Source: Clostridia bacterium
Lineage (GTDB): Bacteria > Bacillota_A > Clostridia > Christensenellales > UBA1242
Assembly: GCA_017454425.1 (NCBI GenBank)
Contig: JAFTCZ010000057.1
Coordinates: 1 to 26,673, forward strand
Reading direction: 5' to 3'
Length of the DNA stretch: 26,673 bases
Positions 16,435 to 23,494 of the stretch are shown one piece after another. The first letter of the stretch is position 1. Each line of letters starts with the position of its first letter. The notes under the pieces were generated by a model, which had not been told where the DNA came from, ran no database searches, and saw nothing but the letters and a program-made list of their open reading frames with translations. The position numbers and the translations under genes were made by a program.

Positions 16435-16629
16435 TTACCTCTTTAATCTAAATTTTGTAGCAATAGCAGGTGGCACAACAAGTCGCGACACCTGAACATG
16501 CAGGTTTTGCAGACATTGTGAGCATATACCCAATGCATATTTGTTTGTTTTAATTTTGTACTGCGCAACATTAATGCAACCGGGGGCAAAATTGCATTTA
16601 ATCTTGCGAGTTGTCTTGACAATCTCCAT
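16435..16629 (-). CDS. 64-residue Cys4 (zinc-ribbon-like) phage protein
   Basis: A very small basic protein with Cys at residues 12, 18, 36 and 39 (Cys-x5-Cys and Cys-x2-Cys), a spacing suited to one zinc site. The start ATG 16629 has GGAGG eight bases upstream and lies inside the end of the previous gene (32-base overlap), and its own end holds the portal ribosome site. This overlap on both sides argues it is translated. Small zinc-binding proteins occur between terminase and portal in some phages; a DNA- or protein-binding role in packaging is possible. I do not recognise a named family. Confidence 0.65.
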   Translation of the reverse strand: MEIVKTTRKIKCNFAPGCINVAQYKIKTNKYALGICSQCLQNLHVQVSRLVVPPAIATKFRLKR

Positions 16630-16915
16630 CTTCTTCCTCCATATCTTTTAGCATACTTAAAAGTCTCTTTTTTTCGGCAAAAAGTTCTTCATCTGTCATA
16701 TTTTGATAATTATTTGCACTCTCAAATGTCATACCCAAGCACATTTTTGCCGCGGAAACATCGGGGGGCAAATATTTTGTTGTCACTTTCTTTTTTATCA
16801 GTTTGACATCTCCTTGCTCATCATCTATGGCATATTCTTCTATCACTTCTCGTGACTCGCACCCCTTTGCCCTAGACTGCATGGCTTGGTACAATTTTTC
16901 GTCTTGTTTTTGCAG
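16598..16915 (-). CDS. Small terminase-subunit-like protein, downstream of the large subunit, non-ATG start
   Basis: The ORF has the pattern SRAKGCESREVIEEY...KLIKKKVTTKYLPPDVSAAKMCLGM, like the C-terminal oligomerisation/portal-binding end of small terminase subunits, then an acidic helix. No N-terminal HTH is seen. A good GGAG sits at 16925-16928. The only sensible starts are CTG 16915 (nine bases away) or TTG 16894 (too far). I use CTG, giving 105 residues; the protein may be shortened relative to normal TerS. The stop is at 16598. Canonical order is TerS before TerL; here it follows, in the same frame as the terminase C-terminal half. This may be a partial TerS or a packaging cofactor. 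Confidence 0.5.
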   Translation of the reverse strand: MQKQDEKLYQAMQSRAKGCESREVIEEYAIDDEQGDVKLIKKKVTTKYLPPDVSAAKMCLGMTFESANNYQNMTDEELFAEKKRLLSMLKDMEEEDGDCQDNSQD

Positions 16916-16930
16916 TTTTATTAGCTCCTT

Positions 16931-18371
16931 TTATCGCAATAGTTTTTGTTGTGTATTTAGTTTTTTTAATAATTTTTGCTTATGTTGTTCAATAATTGAT
17001 ATGTCCTGCTTTTGTTCGGGCGGTGACGGACGAGACATAATATAATATCTTAGCTCGTCCATCGAGTGGTCATCTTTTTTGACAGGACTGTCATCATTGC
17101 CCCACATATAACCCTTAATTTCGCGAATCATATTGACACAATTGCTAAATATATACAGTTTTGTCTGCCCTTGCGCATTTCTTAAATAACTTTTGACACG
17201 CGATATGCCCGAAAACACATCTTTGTTGACATTTGTGTTAACCAATATGCCAAAATCATAAAACAGTTCGCTAACACTGCGGGTGCTGGCAAGCGTCTTT
17301 TGATTGGCTGCTGGGTCAATCAAAGTTTTGTAAAATCCATTATATTGTGGCCAATTAAGAGATGACGATATTTCTTTTATGCGTTGTGAATGATATTCAA
17401 TTGTTTGGTTTGCGGCATAGTGCTCGGCAATAACATACACATTGCCATCAAAATCAACAGCATACCAATGAGCACTTAACGGATTGTGCAAACCTGGGTC
17501 TATGCTTATGTTGTCATACCACTCATGAGGTACATTAAATGGTGTTATTATGTGCACATTGGGGTCAAATTCTTTGTAAACAAGCCCACCCATGCCAACA
17601 AAACGGCCAAAACGACGACTGTCAAGTTCTTCACTAGATAACACTTGGGTCATTTTTTCTATCTCTTGGGGGTCAAGATAAGGATTATCTGCCCACTCCA
17701 TTTGAATTACATCTACATCTAGGTCATTTTGTGAATTTAGATAAATTAGGTCATACACCCATGTTAATCCCTTAAGAGGCGTCATGGTACCAAAAATATC
17801 ACCCGCCTTATCAAGAACACGCATTCGACATTCAAGATAAACATCTTTAGGGTGGCTCTTCATCAAACCAAACATAATCAAGGCTTGTTCCCTGAAATTT
17901 TTCACGCCCTTGGTCACAACTTTTGAAGCCAATTTTGCTAATTCCACCAAAAACATTTTTGACAAGTATATAATCAATAACCCCATTTGACGGGCTTGAT
18001 TTTCGCCCTGAAGACATAACTATGTCTTCTATCCAATCGGGATTAAGATAATACAAAACTTTTTGCTGTGCAACATCGCGCTGCACCTGGCTTGTTAGTG
18101 ACACAACCCACCCCGTGGTATCTTTTTTGTTTTGCCTAAAAGGGTGTATTCCTCGCGCCAACCATACTGTTTCTACCGCACCGCATTGCGTTTTTCCACT
18201 GCGGTTTCCACCAAAAACCCACCTATTGTGTTTTTGTGATTTGTGAAATAACATTTGCTTTTGATGCACAATTTTGCCCGTATTGTAGTCAGCAAGCTTG
18301 TTTTTTGCCTGACGCCTTAAAATTTCACTTTGTATGCAGTCAAGATTGTGTACAACATCACGAATGTGCAT
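16931..18371 (-). CDS. Terminase large subunit, split by a +1 frameshift
   Basis: Two adjacent frames together give one 479-residue terminase. The first (18371-17850, 174 residues; ATG with GAGGT four bases upstream) carries Walker A GGNRSGKT at about 54-61 and ends YVWFDEEPP, the Walker B site, at a TAA (17849-17847). The second continues in the +1 frame with KDVYLECRMRV and GDIFGTMTPLKG (coupling motif), then the nuclease acidic sites SIDPG, TLIDPAA and DDHSMDELRYY. The residues across the junction read EEPP-KDVY with nothing lost if one base (T17849) is skipped. The annotation of the C-terminal half from TTG or ATG starts further upstream is an artefact. Function: ATP-driven DNA packaging and cutting. 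A programmed shift or an inactivating mutation or sequencing error are all possible. Confidence 0.85.
17846..17852 (-). promoter_or_regulatory. Putative +1 ribosomal frameshift site CCC-TAA-A
   Basis: On the minus strand the codons read GAG CCA CCC TAA, with the +1 frame continuing CCT AAA GAT GTT. Peptidyl-tRNA(Pro) on CCC could slip forward onto CCT while the stop codon is slow to be read. I see no strong upstream ribosome-like stimulator (only GAAGAG) and did not fold the downstream RNA. Confidence 0.5.
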
Positions 18372-18406
18372 TTTTACCTCATCTTTTGTACAATTTTTGC
18401 AATAAA

Positions 18407-18442
18407 AAACAATAATTGCACACCTTCGCACAATTATTGTTT
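18407..18442 (-). terminator. Inverted repeat with T-run just upstream of terminase (attenuator or operator)
   Basis: Arms AAACAATAATTG (18407-18418) and CAATTATTGTTT (18431-18442) are a perfect 12-bp inverted repeat with a 12-base spacer. On the minus-strand RNA G-U pairs extend the stem toward an AAGG loop, and the arm is followed by six Ts then ATTGC, like an intrinsic terminator facing the terminase gene. The plus-strand RNA lacks the extension. It could also be a dimeric operator between divergent genes. Confidence 0.6.
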
Positions 18443-18458
18443 GATAAAATTATTATGT

Positions 18459-18488
18459 TTGTTTGTAATATTTGTTTTTGGATATAAT
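18459..18488 (+). promoter_or_regulatory. Promoter of the first SH3-like surface protein
   Basis: TATAAT at 18483-18488 is perfect, with a weak -35 TTGTTT at 18459-18464 (18-base spacer). AGGAG (18499-18503) and ATG 18510 follow closely. The right arm of the inverted repeat ends 17 bases before the -35, so a factor bound there could repress this promoter. Confidence 0.6.
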
Positions 18489-18509
18489 TAAAAAAGTTAG
18501 GAGTAAATT

Positions 18510-19319
18510 ATGAAAATCAAATTGTTGTTATTTGTTTTGCCTTTTTTATTAGCTTGCATATCCCCCAATGTAAGTGCCGTATGCATGGCAAGTTCGGTTT
18601 TGTATTATCGCATTATTGATGATCAAACAAACCTTTATGCCACAAGCACAATGGAACAAGCTTATTTTTGTTTGCCAAAGACATATTTTGTAGAGTTTAT
18701 TGACAATGTAAATGACGATATTGCTTTTGTTAGATATGATGACCTAGAAGGCTTTGTTTATGTTAATCAGTTGCAAGCCTGTTATTCGCAACCCACCACT
18801 CCGTTTGCCCAAAACCAAACCTTGTCATCAATAGATGCCTGCAATGTGATTGTATACAGCCAACCCAACACATCTTCGCAATTTGTTGGAGTTGTTCCTT
18901 TTAATGCCCAAGACATAACATATTATGGTAGTATTCAATCAGTCGAAGCAATACAGGGCCTTGGCAATTTGTGGCATTATATTAAATATACAAGTTATGA
19001 GCAAGGTATTTTGCACGGTTTTGTTTATGCCCCGTTAACCACAAACCTAAAAACAGCAAGTGTAAATGACGAAATTGTCGTCACCGAAAACGAAGAAACG
19101 GTTAATACCTCAACCCTACCCATAAACGCCGAATTTGGAAACAGTGATACTTTGTTTATTATAATAGGACTATGTATTTTGGCCTTAATACTTTTGTCAT
19201 TATTGTTTCGAACAGACAAACGCAAAAAACCAAAACTTTCGCCCTCTGCCCCTAATTTACCAAGAGAAAAATTAACTTATATGGCAAAACACACCGAAAA
19301 TGATGGATTTGACTTTTGA
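18510..19319 (+). CDS. Secreted/membrane-anchored SH3-like protein, type I topology
   Basis: A 269-residue protein with a hydrophobic N-terminal signal (MKIKLLLFVLPFLLACISPNVSA); LLAC is also a possible but imperfect lipobox. Two SH3-like beta modules follow (about residues 30-90 and 105-180: FVRYDDLEGFVYVNQ and IKYTSYEQGILHGFVY). A Thr/Asn/Glu-rich linker leads to one C-terminal membrane helix (about 213-232) and a basic tail with RTDKRKK. The ATG has AGGAG six bases upstream. Its coding end overlaps the opposite-strand HTH gene by 43 bases. Family: cell-wall-binding SH3b-like, not further placed. It shares architecture with the gene at 20102. The likely role is sensing or binding cell wall; no enzyme domain is visible. 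Confidence 0.7.
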   Translation: MKIKLLLFVLPFLLACISPNVSAVCMASSVLYYRIIDDQTNLYATSTMEQAYFCLPKTYFVEFIDNVNDDIAFVRYDDLEGFVYVNQLQACYSQPTTPFAQNQTLSSIDACNVIVYSQPNTSSQFVGVVPFNAQDITYYGSIQSVEAIQGLGNLWHYIKYTSYEQGILHGFVYAPLTTNLKTASVNDEIVVTENEETVNTSTLPINAEFGNSDTLFIIIGLCILALILLSLLFRTDKRKKPKLSPSAPNLPREKLTYMAKHTENDGFDF

Positions 19320-19822
19320 GGCACAAAAACAACCTTGTCGGCAATTTGAGGGTTTTTTTGATTGTTGTATTTGCGCTCGTAAATTCCTACTAGCCATTGC
19401 TCGCTAAGATACTCTTGCTCGATAAATGATGAACAATATCCAAACTTGCAAAAATAATCATAACATTCGTTTATTGCCTTGCGCAATTTTCTGCGAAGTA
19501 CATTTATTGTCATGTTGTTTTCAAGTGCCAAATCATATAATGTAAGTTTGTCTAGATACTTGCGGATAAGCAGTTTACTTGTGGCAAGTGGCAAATTTCG
19601 TAAAGTATTTTCGACCAATAGTTTTAATTTTAATATTTTCTTTTTTCGTTCAATTAATTCGATAACGGTTTCCATAAGGTCAAGTGTACAATCTTTGCCA
19701 TAATTGGTTGTTTTGTAAGAATTTGTGCCAAGAGTTAAAACTCGTTTATCTATTGACCTAGTTATGCACCCAATATAATTGTATGCTTCGAGTATGGTTT
19801 GAGTCCATAATTGATTTTTCAT
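19277..19822 (-). CDS. Sigma-70 region 4-like HTH protein, possible phage late regulator
   Basis: A 181-residue protein. Residues 93-117 (LTLYDLALENNMTINVLRRKLRKA) form a helix-turn-helix like sigma region 4; before it lies a Lys/Leu-rich helix pair (about 50-90), and after it a Tyr/Cys-rich tail. GGAGG sits seven bases before ATG 19822, and a near-consensus promoter lies at 19891-19919. The layout resembles small ArpU/RinA-type late activators that precede terminase genes, but the SH3 gene on the other strand intervenes and the tails overlap by 43 bases. It could equally be a host sigma-like or antisigma-related regulator. I cannot tell which genes it controls; DNA-binding is the only fair inference. 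Confidence 0.6.
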   Translation of the reverse strand: MKNQLWTQTILEAYNYIGCITRSIDKRVLTLGTNSYKTTNYGKDCTLDLMETVIELIERKKKILKLKLLVENTLRNLPLATSKLLIRKYLDKLTLYDLALENNMTINVLRRKLRKAINECYDYFCKFGYCSSFIEQEYLSEQWLVGIYERKYNNQKNPQIADKVVFVPQKSNPSFSVCFAI

Positions 19823-19867
19823 TTGTTTTCCTCCATTTTTTTACAAAAATAATATGTATTTTATTTT

Positions 19868-19884
19868 GAGATTGCCCAGATCTC
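19868..19884 (-). repeat. Small hairpin at the mRNA start of the HTH gene
   Basis: GAGAT (19868-19872) and ATCTC (19880-19884) form a 5-bp inverted repeat with a 7-base spacer, about at the predicted start site of the minus-strand promoter. It could stabilise the 5' end of the message or be a weak operator. Confidence 0.35.
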
Positions 19885-19890
19885 ACGCTC

Positions 19891-19919
19891 ATTCTAGTAT
19901 ATATTTTGGCATTTGTCAA
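19891..19919 (-). promoter_or_regulatory. Strong sigma-A promoter of the HTH gene
   Basis: On the minus strand, TTGACA (19919-19914) is followed by a 17-base spacer and TAGAAT (19896-19891), one mismatch from consensus at the -10. It lies about 70 bases upstream of the HTH start codon. It points toward the phage block. Confidence 0.85.
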
Positions 19920-20042
19920 GTGTTGTTGTTTATTTTTGTAAAATATTTTGCAAAAATGTCTAAAAATGTCTAAAACAATATTTTTGTGGCAAAACTCGTC
20001 AAAAAAACTGGTCCAAAATTGTAAAACCCGTTTGAAATTATT

Positions 20043-20070
20043 TTGTAAATTAATTTTTATGTGTTATACT
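20043..20070 (+). promoter_or_regulatory. Promoter of the 580-residue surface protein gene
   Basis: TATACT (20065-20070) is preceded by a TGn extended -10 (TG at 20062-20063) and a -35 candidate TTGTAA (20043-20048) 16 bases upstream. AGAGGA at 20088-20093 is the ribosome site. Otherwise the 277-base gap 19823-20098 holds only the divergent HTH promoter and its small hairpin. Confidence 0.55.
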
Positions 20071-20101
20071 ATATAAGAATACTTTATAGAGGACTAAGGT
20101 G

Positions 20102-21844
20102 ATGAACAAAGGATTTGTGGTGATAATGTGCCTGCTGTTATGCTGTGTTATGTTGCCAACAATGGGTCTTTCGGGACAACAAAATGTGGCATATGCAGAT
20201 GGCGTTTATAATCTTAATGACATGACTATATCATCTTCTTCAAGTTCTTTGCAAGACATAACAATTTCGAACACTTCAGTTTACATAAGCGACAATGCAC
20301 AAAGAAAAATTTGGGCATACGATATTGAAACAAATTATACCCAAACTTTGACACTTTCTTCTTCCGCAAGCCCAAGCATAATGACATATGATTATGCCGA
20401 CAATCTTGTTTATGCCGACAGTGAACTAGACCAAATTTGCATTTATGGCACAAATCAAACCTTTGATACCTTTGTGTATGGTGACAGCGAGTTGCGTTTT
20501 TCACGAATTTATGACCTTGCTCAAACAACAAGTAACGACCTTTATGCACTTATTAGCCGTCACAGCGATTATTATTTAATAAAAAAAGCAAATGACCAAA
20601 CAAAATTTAGTTATTTTGCCACTATGCCTGCTCTTGTTGACGGATGCAAACTAGCAATTAACCTTACAGGCGACAAAATATTATTGTTAAACAACAATGT
20701 TGTGTACAAAATTGAAAATACAAGTTACACCGTTTTTGACGATTATGAACTTCCTGCCCTAACTAGCATTTTGGCAATAAGTTTTGACCATAAAGATGAC
20801 TTGTACATTTTGTCACCTGACGGAACAATGGTACACAGTACATCTACCGAATATTCTAGCATAACAATAAACAATGCAAACACAATTTTGGATTTTTGCA
20901 TAAGCCCAACCAACAACACAATTTATTTTGTTTATCCTGCAAAAGTGGCATCATTGCAAAACCCAATGTATGATACCAACAAACCCTTTCTTAACGCAAT
21001 TAGTTCTATCCCAAGTATTGACATAACAACCGACACCCTTACTAGCCCTGTTGCAACAATAAAGACAACAAAAGATACCTTTATTTATACTTACAACAAC
21101 TTATTGTCAAAAACAAAAGCATTATCCGCCAACCAAACACTTTGCGTACTAGAAAGTGAAGACTCTAGTTTTTATTATGTATTAGATACCTCAAGCGAAT
21201 ACAATATTGTTGGCTATGTATTAAAAAATTGTGCAACCCTAACAACCGACACCCTGCCAAGCACAACATATCAAACATTATACACAAACACTGCAATTTA
21301 TCCTTTCCCTACTACGCTTGCAAACTCTAGTGCGGCACAAACCCGCACACTTGTCAATTTGCCAAAAGATGCAGTCATCACAACCACTCAATCAAGTGTT
21401 ACACCAACCGACCACAACGGCGCAAGTTTTGTTTTTGTAAGCACAGAAATTGGTGGCACAACTTATAAAGGTTATGTAGATGTTCGCTATCTTACGCAAA
21501 AATCAACCGACAACATAATCACCCCAATTTTTGTAAGCAACGCCACAACAAAAGGCGAAACACAAATTTATAGTGACAACGAATGTTCTTCACTGTTAAC
21601 AACACTTAACAAAGGCACTGCCGTTCAAATAATATCGACAACAAACGGCATATCATATATCGAATGGCAAGAAGGCAGTGAAAGCCACTTTGGGTATACT
21701 CAGTACAAAGGCCTTGATGATGGCTCGATATCCCTCAGCCAAACAATTGGCTTTTTGTTAATGCTTGTTGCAATTGTTGCTTGCCTTGTTACCATCTCAG
21801 TTATTAGCAAAAACAATCAAAGACGCAAAATGCTGTACGAATAA
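20102..21844 (+). CDS. Large secreted protein: beta-propeller plus SH3-like modules, C-terminal membrane anchor
   Basis: A 580-residue protein. The signal peptide is MNKGFVVIMCLLLCCVMLP...AYA, with likely cleavage after AYA (residue 33). Residues about 45-300 carry repeats of a WD/NHL-like propeller type (YISDNAQRKIWAYD, LVYADSELDQICIY, LYILSPDGTMV). SH3-like modules follow at about 320-380, 395-465 and 475-545 (e.g. FVFVSTEIGGTTYKGYVDVRYLTQ in part). A membrane helix lies at about 548-570 with a short basic end (KNNQRRKMLYE). The start is ATG 20102, eight bases after AGAGGA; GTG 20099 is an alternative. It resembles the protein at 18510 in its SH3 modules and anchor but has an added propeller. 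The extracellular domain probably binds the wall or a ligand. I do not know the function. Confidence 0.75.
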   Translation: MNKGFVVIMCLLLCCVMLPTMGLSGQQNVAYADGVYNLNDMTISSSSSSLQDITISNTSVYISDNAQRKIWAYDIETNYTQTLTLSSSASPSIMTYDYADNLVYADSELDQICIYGTNQTFDTFVYGDSELRFSRIYDLAQTTSNDLYALISRHSDYYLIKKANDQTKFSYFATMPALVDGCKLAINLTGDKILLLNNNVVYKIENTSYTVFDDYELPALTSILAISFDHKDDLYILSPDGTMVHSTSTEYSSITINNANTILDFCISPTNNTIYFVYPAKVASLQNPMYDTNKPFLNAISSIPSIDITTDTLTSPVATIKTTKDTFIYTYNNLLSKTKALSANQTLCVLESEDSSFYYVLDTSSEYNIVGYVLKNCATLTTDTLPSTTYQTLYTNTAIYPFPTTLANSSAAQTRTLVNLPKDAVITTTQSSVTPTDHNGASFVFVSTEIGGTTYKGYVDVRYLTQKSTDNIITPIFVSNATTKGETQIYSDNECSSLLTTLNKGTAVQIISTTNGISYIEWQEGSESHFGYTQYKGLDDGSISLSQTIGFLLMLVAIVACLVTISVISKNNQRRKMLYE

Positions 21845-21876
21845 AAAACACTAGAAAAATTCTAGTGTTTTTTTTT
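21843..21876. terminator. Bidirectional terminator between the surface protein and ssb-like genes
   Basis: The stem ACACTAGAA (21848-21856), loop AAA and TTCTAGTGT (21860-21868) are perfect and followed by eight Ts on the plus strand and A-rich sequence on the other side. It serves both convergent genes; the ssb stop codon lies at 21875-21877. Confidence 0.9.
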
Positions 21877-22564
21877 ATTCTTGAGCCGCAACTGGTGCAT
21901 TATCGGGCATGATGCTATCATACAAGTTTTGTTTTTGTTCTCGGTCTTCTTCTTGTTTTGTTGACACTCGCCCAATACTTACCTCGTATGCAACTCGTGT
22001 TTGCACTTCACCATTGTCTAATTTCTTTTGATATTCTCGGCTTTGAATTCGGCCTGTTATGAAAAGCTTTTCGCCAACCCCAACTTGACTAATAAATCGG
22101 GCACTTCGCCCCCAAGCAATGCAAGGCAAATAATCGGACTTATTATATGCTCGATTTACCGCCAGCAACAAGTCACAAATTTCGCGTTTGAAGGGTGTAG
22201 TACGGTAAATTGGCTCTTTACAAATATACCCAACAAGTTCTATCACATTGGTGTTTACAACATCTTGTTCGGGCACAATTTCACGCACAAACACCGTAAG
22301 CATAAGCTTGCTTTTGCCTTCAATTAATTTGTTGTAACTGCGAAATTGACCTTTTAATGCCAAAGATTTGCCCACCACAAGGTTTTGCTCGGCAATAAGA
22401 CGCTCGGATATTGTTATTGGTATGACATCATCTTGCATAGACAGTCGCTTAACCCGCAAGTTTGTGTCATAAAATCCCTCGCCATATATTTCGTGACTAA
22501 ATGTTGGTTCGGTGTCTATCGTACCACACAAATAGACTTTGTTGTTGTCAAATTCAAAATTCAT
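21875..22564 (-). CDS. ssb: Single-stranded DNA-binding protein with two OB folds
   Basis: A 229-residue protein. The N-terminal OB-like module (about residues 1-95) is degenerate. The C-terminal one (about 105-200, NVIELVGYICKEPIYR...DYLPCIAWGRSARF...GEKLFITGRIQSREY) has the canonical SSB motifs. The tail ends MPDNAPVAAQE and lacks the acidic DDxxF tip that recruits partners in typical SSB. Start ATG 22564 has GGAGGT just upstream. Proteins with two OB folds are known in clostridia; the role may be a specialised or secondary SSB, and no replication-gene neighbours are seen here. Seventeen bases separate it from the deacetylase stop; the two may be one operon. Confidence 0.8.
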   Translation of the reverse strand: MNFEFDNNKVYLCGTIDTEPTFSHEIYGEGFYDTNLRVKRLSMQDDVIPITISERLIAEQNLVVGKSLALKGQFRSYNKLIEGKSKLMLTVFVREIVPEQDVVNTNVIELVGYICKEPIYRTTPFKREICDLLLAVNRAYNKSDYLPCIAWGRSARFISQVGVGEKLFITGRIQSREYQKKLDNGEVQTRVAYEVSIGRVSTKQEEDREQKQNLYDSIMPDNAPVAAQE

Positions 22565-22580
22565 AAAACCTCCGTACTTT

Positions 22581-23348
22581 TTACAATTTTTTCTGCACGC
22601 CTGCGTGATCAATAGTATAATTATCTTTTAATATCAAATCGGATATGCATGTGATCGTGTAGCCCTGCATCTTGAGGCGCTCGAGTATCATAGGCAAAGC
22701 CTGGGTGATATGGTCCGAATTGTTGTGAAATAAAATGATGTCGCCTGGCTTAACCTTGCCTAGCACTCGTGATGTGATCTCTTTTGCACTTATGCCCTTC
22801 CAATCAAGTCCGTCCAAACTCCACTGAATAGTCGTAAGTCCCAAAGATTGTGCGGTGTCAATAAGTGTGTTGTTGTAACTTCCAAATGGTGCCCTAAACA
22901 AATTTACTTGCCCACCCGTGATGTCGGTTATGAGTTTTGTGCTTGTTTCTAATTCTTGGCGCATATCTTCTTGAGATAGTTTGCACATATCGGGATGTGT
23001 ATTTGTGTGCGTTCCTATCTCAAACCCGTTGTCGGCAATATTCTTGACCATCTTTGGATATTCTTTTACCCAAAACCCCACCAAAAAGAAAGTAGCCCCA
23101 ACACCATATTCTTTAAGTATGGTCATAATATCTTGTGTTTTGTCTGCTCCCCATGCCGCGTCAAAAGATATGGCAATATGCTTTTCTTGAGTGTCAACAC
23201 AATATATAGGAACTTTTCGGCCACTGTTTCCAAAAAACACACCCGCAACACTTCCGCTTTGCCCCACAGGAGCCACATAAACACCCAAAAGCAAACAAAA
23301 AGCAACCATAACGGCAATTAGGCTTTTTTTTATCACAACAAATTTCAT
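22581..23348 (-). CDS. Polysaccharide deacetylase, PdaB-like (NodB domain)
   Basis: A 255-residue exported enzyme: an N-terminal membrane anchor (MKFVVIKKSLIAVMVAFCLLLGVYV), then the NodB domain. Motif 1 is ISFDAAWG (second position Ala instead of the Asp of TFDDG), motif 2 HTNTHPD, motif 3 RAPFGSYN, motif 4 SLDGLDWKG, motif 5 ILFHNNSDH. The altered motif 1 resembles the spore-related PdaB subgroup as I recall it. The likely substrate is peptidoglycan or another GlcNAc polymer at the cell surface. ATG 23348 follows GAGG by five bases. A gene of this type agrees with a spore-forming or related ancestor but does not prove sporulation. It is followed closely by the SSB-like gene. Confidence 0.85.
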   Translation of the reverse strand: MKFVVIKKSLIAVMVAFCLLLGVYVAPVGQSGSVAGVFFGNSGRKVPIYCVDTQEKHIAISFDAAWGADKTQDIMTILKEYGVGATFFLVGFWVKEYPKMVKNIADNGFEIGTHTNTHPDMCKLSQEDMRQELETSTKLITDITGGQVNLFRAPFGSYNNTLIDTAQSLGLTTIQWSLDGLDWKGISAKEITSRVLGKVKPGDIILFHNNSDHITQALPMILERLKMQGYTITCISDLILKDNYTIDHAGVQKKL

Positions 23349-23390
23349 TTTGGCCTCACAAATCATTTTAATTTATCTTAAAACAAATGC

Positions 23391-23420
23391 TATGCAAAAA
23401 ATTTTGCTAATTTTTGCATA
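23391..23420. repeat. Inverted repeat upstream of the deacetylase gene
   Basis: TATGCAAAAA (23391-23400) and TTTTTGCATA (23411-23420) are a perfect 10-bp inverted repeat with a 10-base spacer, 43 bases upstream of the start codon. It could be an operator or a leader hairpin. A TTGACA-like hexamer at about 23445 has no convincing -10. Confidence 0.6.
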
Positions 23421-23494
23421 AGATGACGGACTTGAATGTATTTTGTCAAAAGTCTATATATTGTTATGCTAATAGAAAAAAGTTTATGCAAAAC

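Noticed and set aside
17847..17986. Start of the second terminase frame upstream of the junction as a separate gene
   Set aside because: Those residues are out-of-frame reading of the ATPase half; the real protein sequence begins at KDVY after the junction.
6150..19920. Attachment-site repeats or a tRNA at the ends of the phage block
   Set aside because: The shared GTCAAG at both sides belongs to two -35 boxes. I found no longer direct repeat and no tRNA gene in the window, but a by-eye search cannot exclude a short att core.
23440..23470. TTGACA-like hexamer as the deacetylase promoter
   Set aside because: No -10 box lies 16-18 bases downstream; only unconvincing matches at wrong distance.
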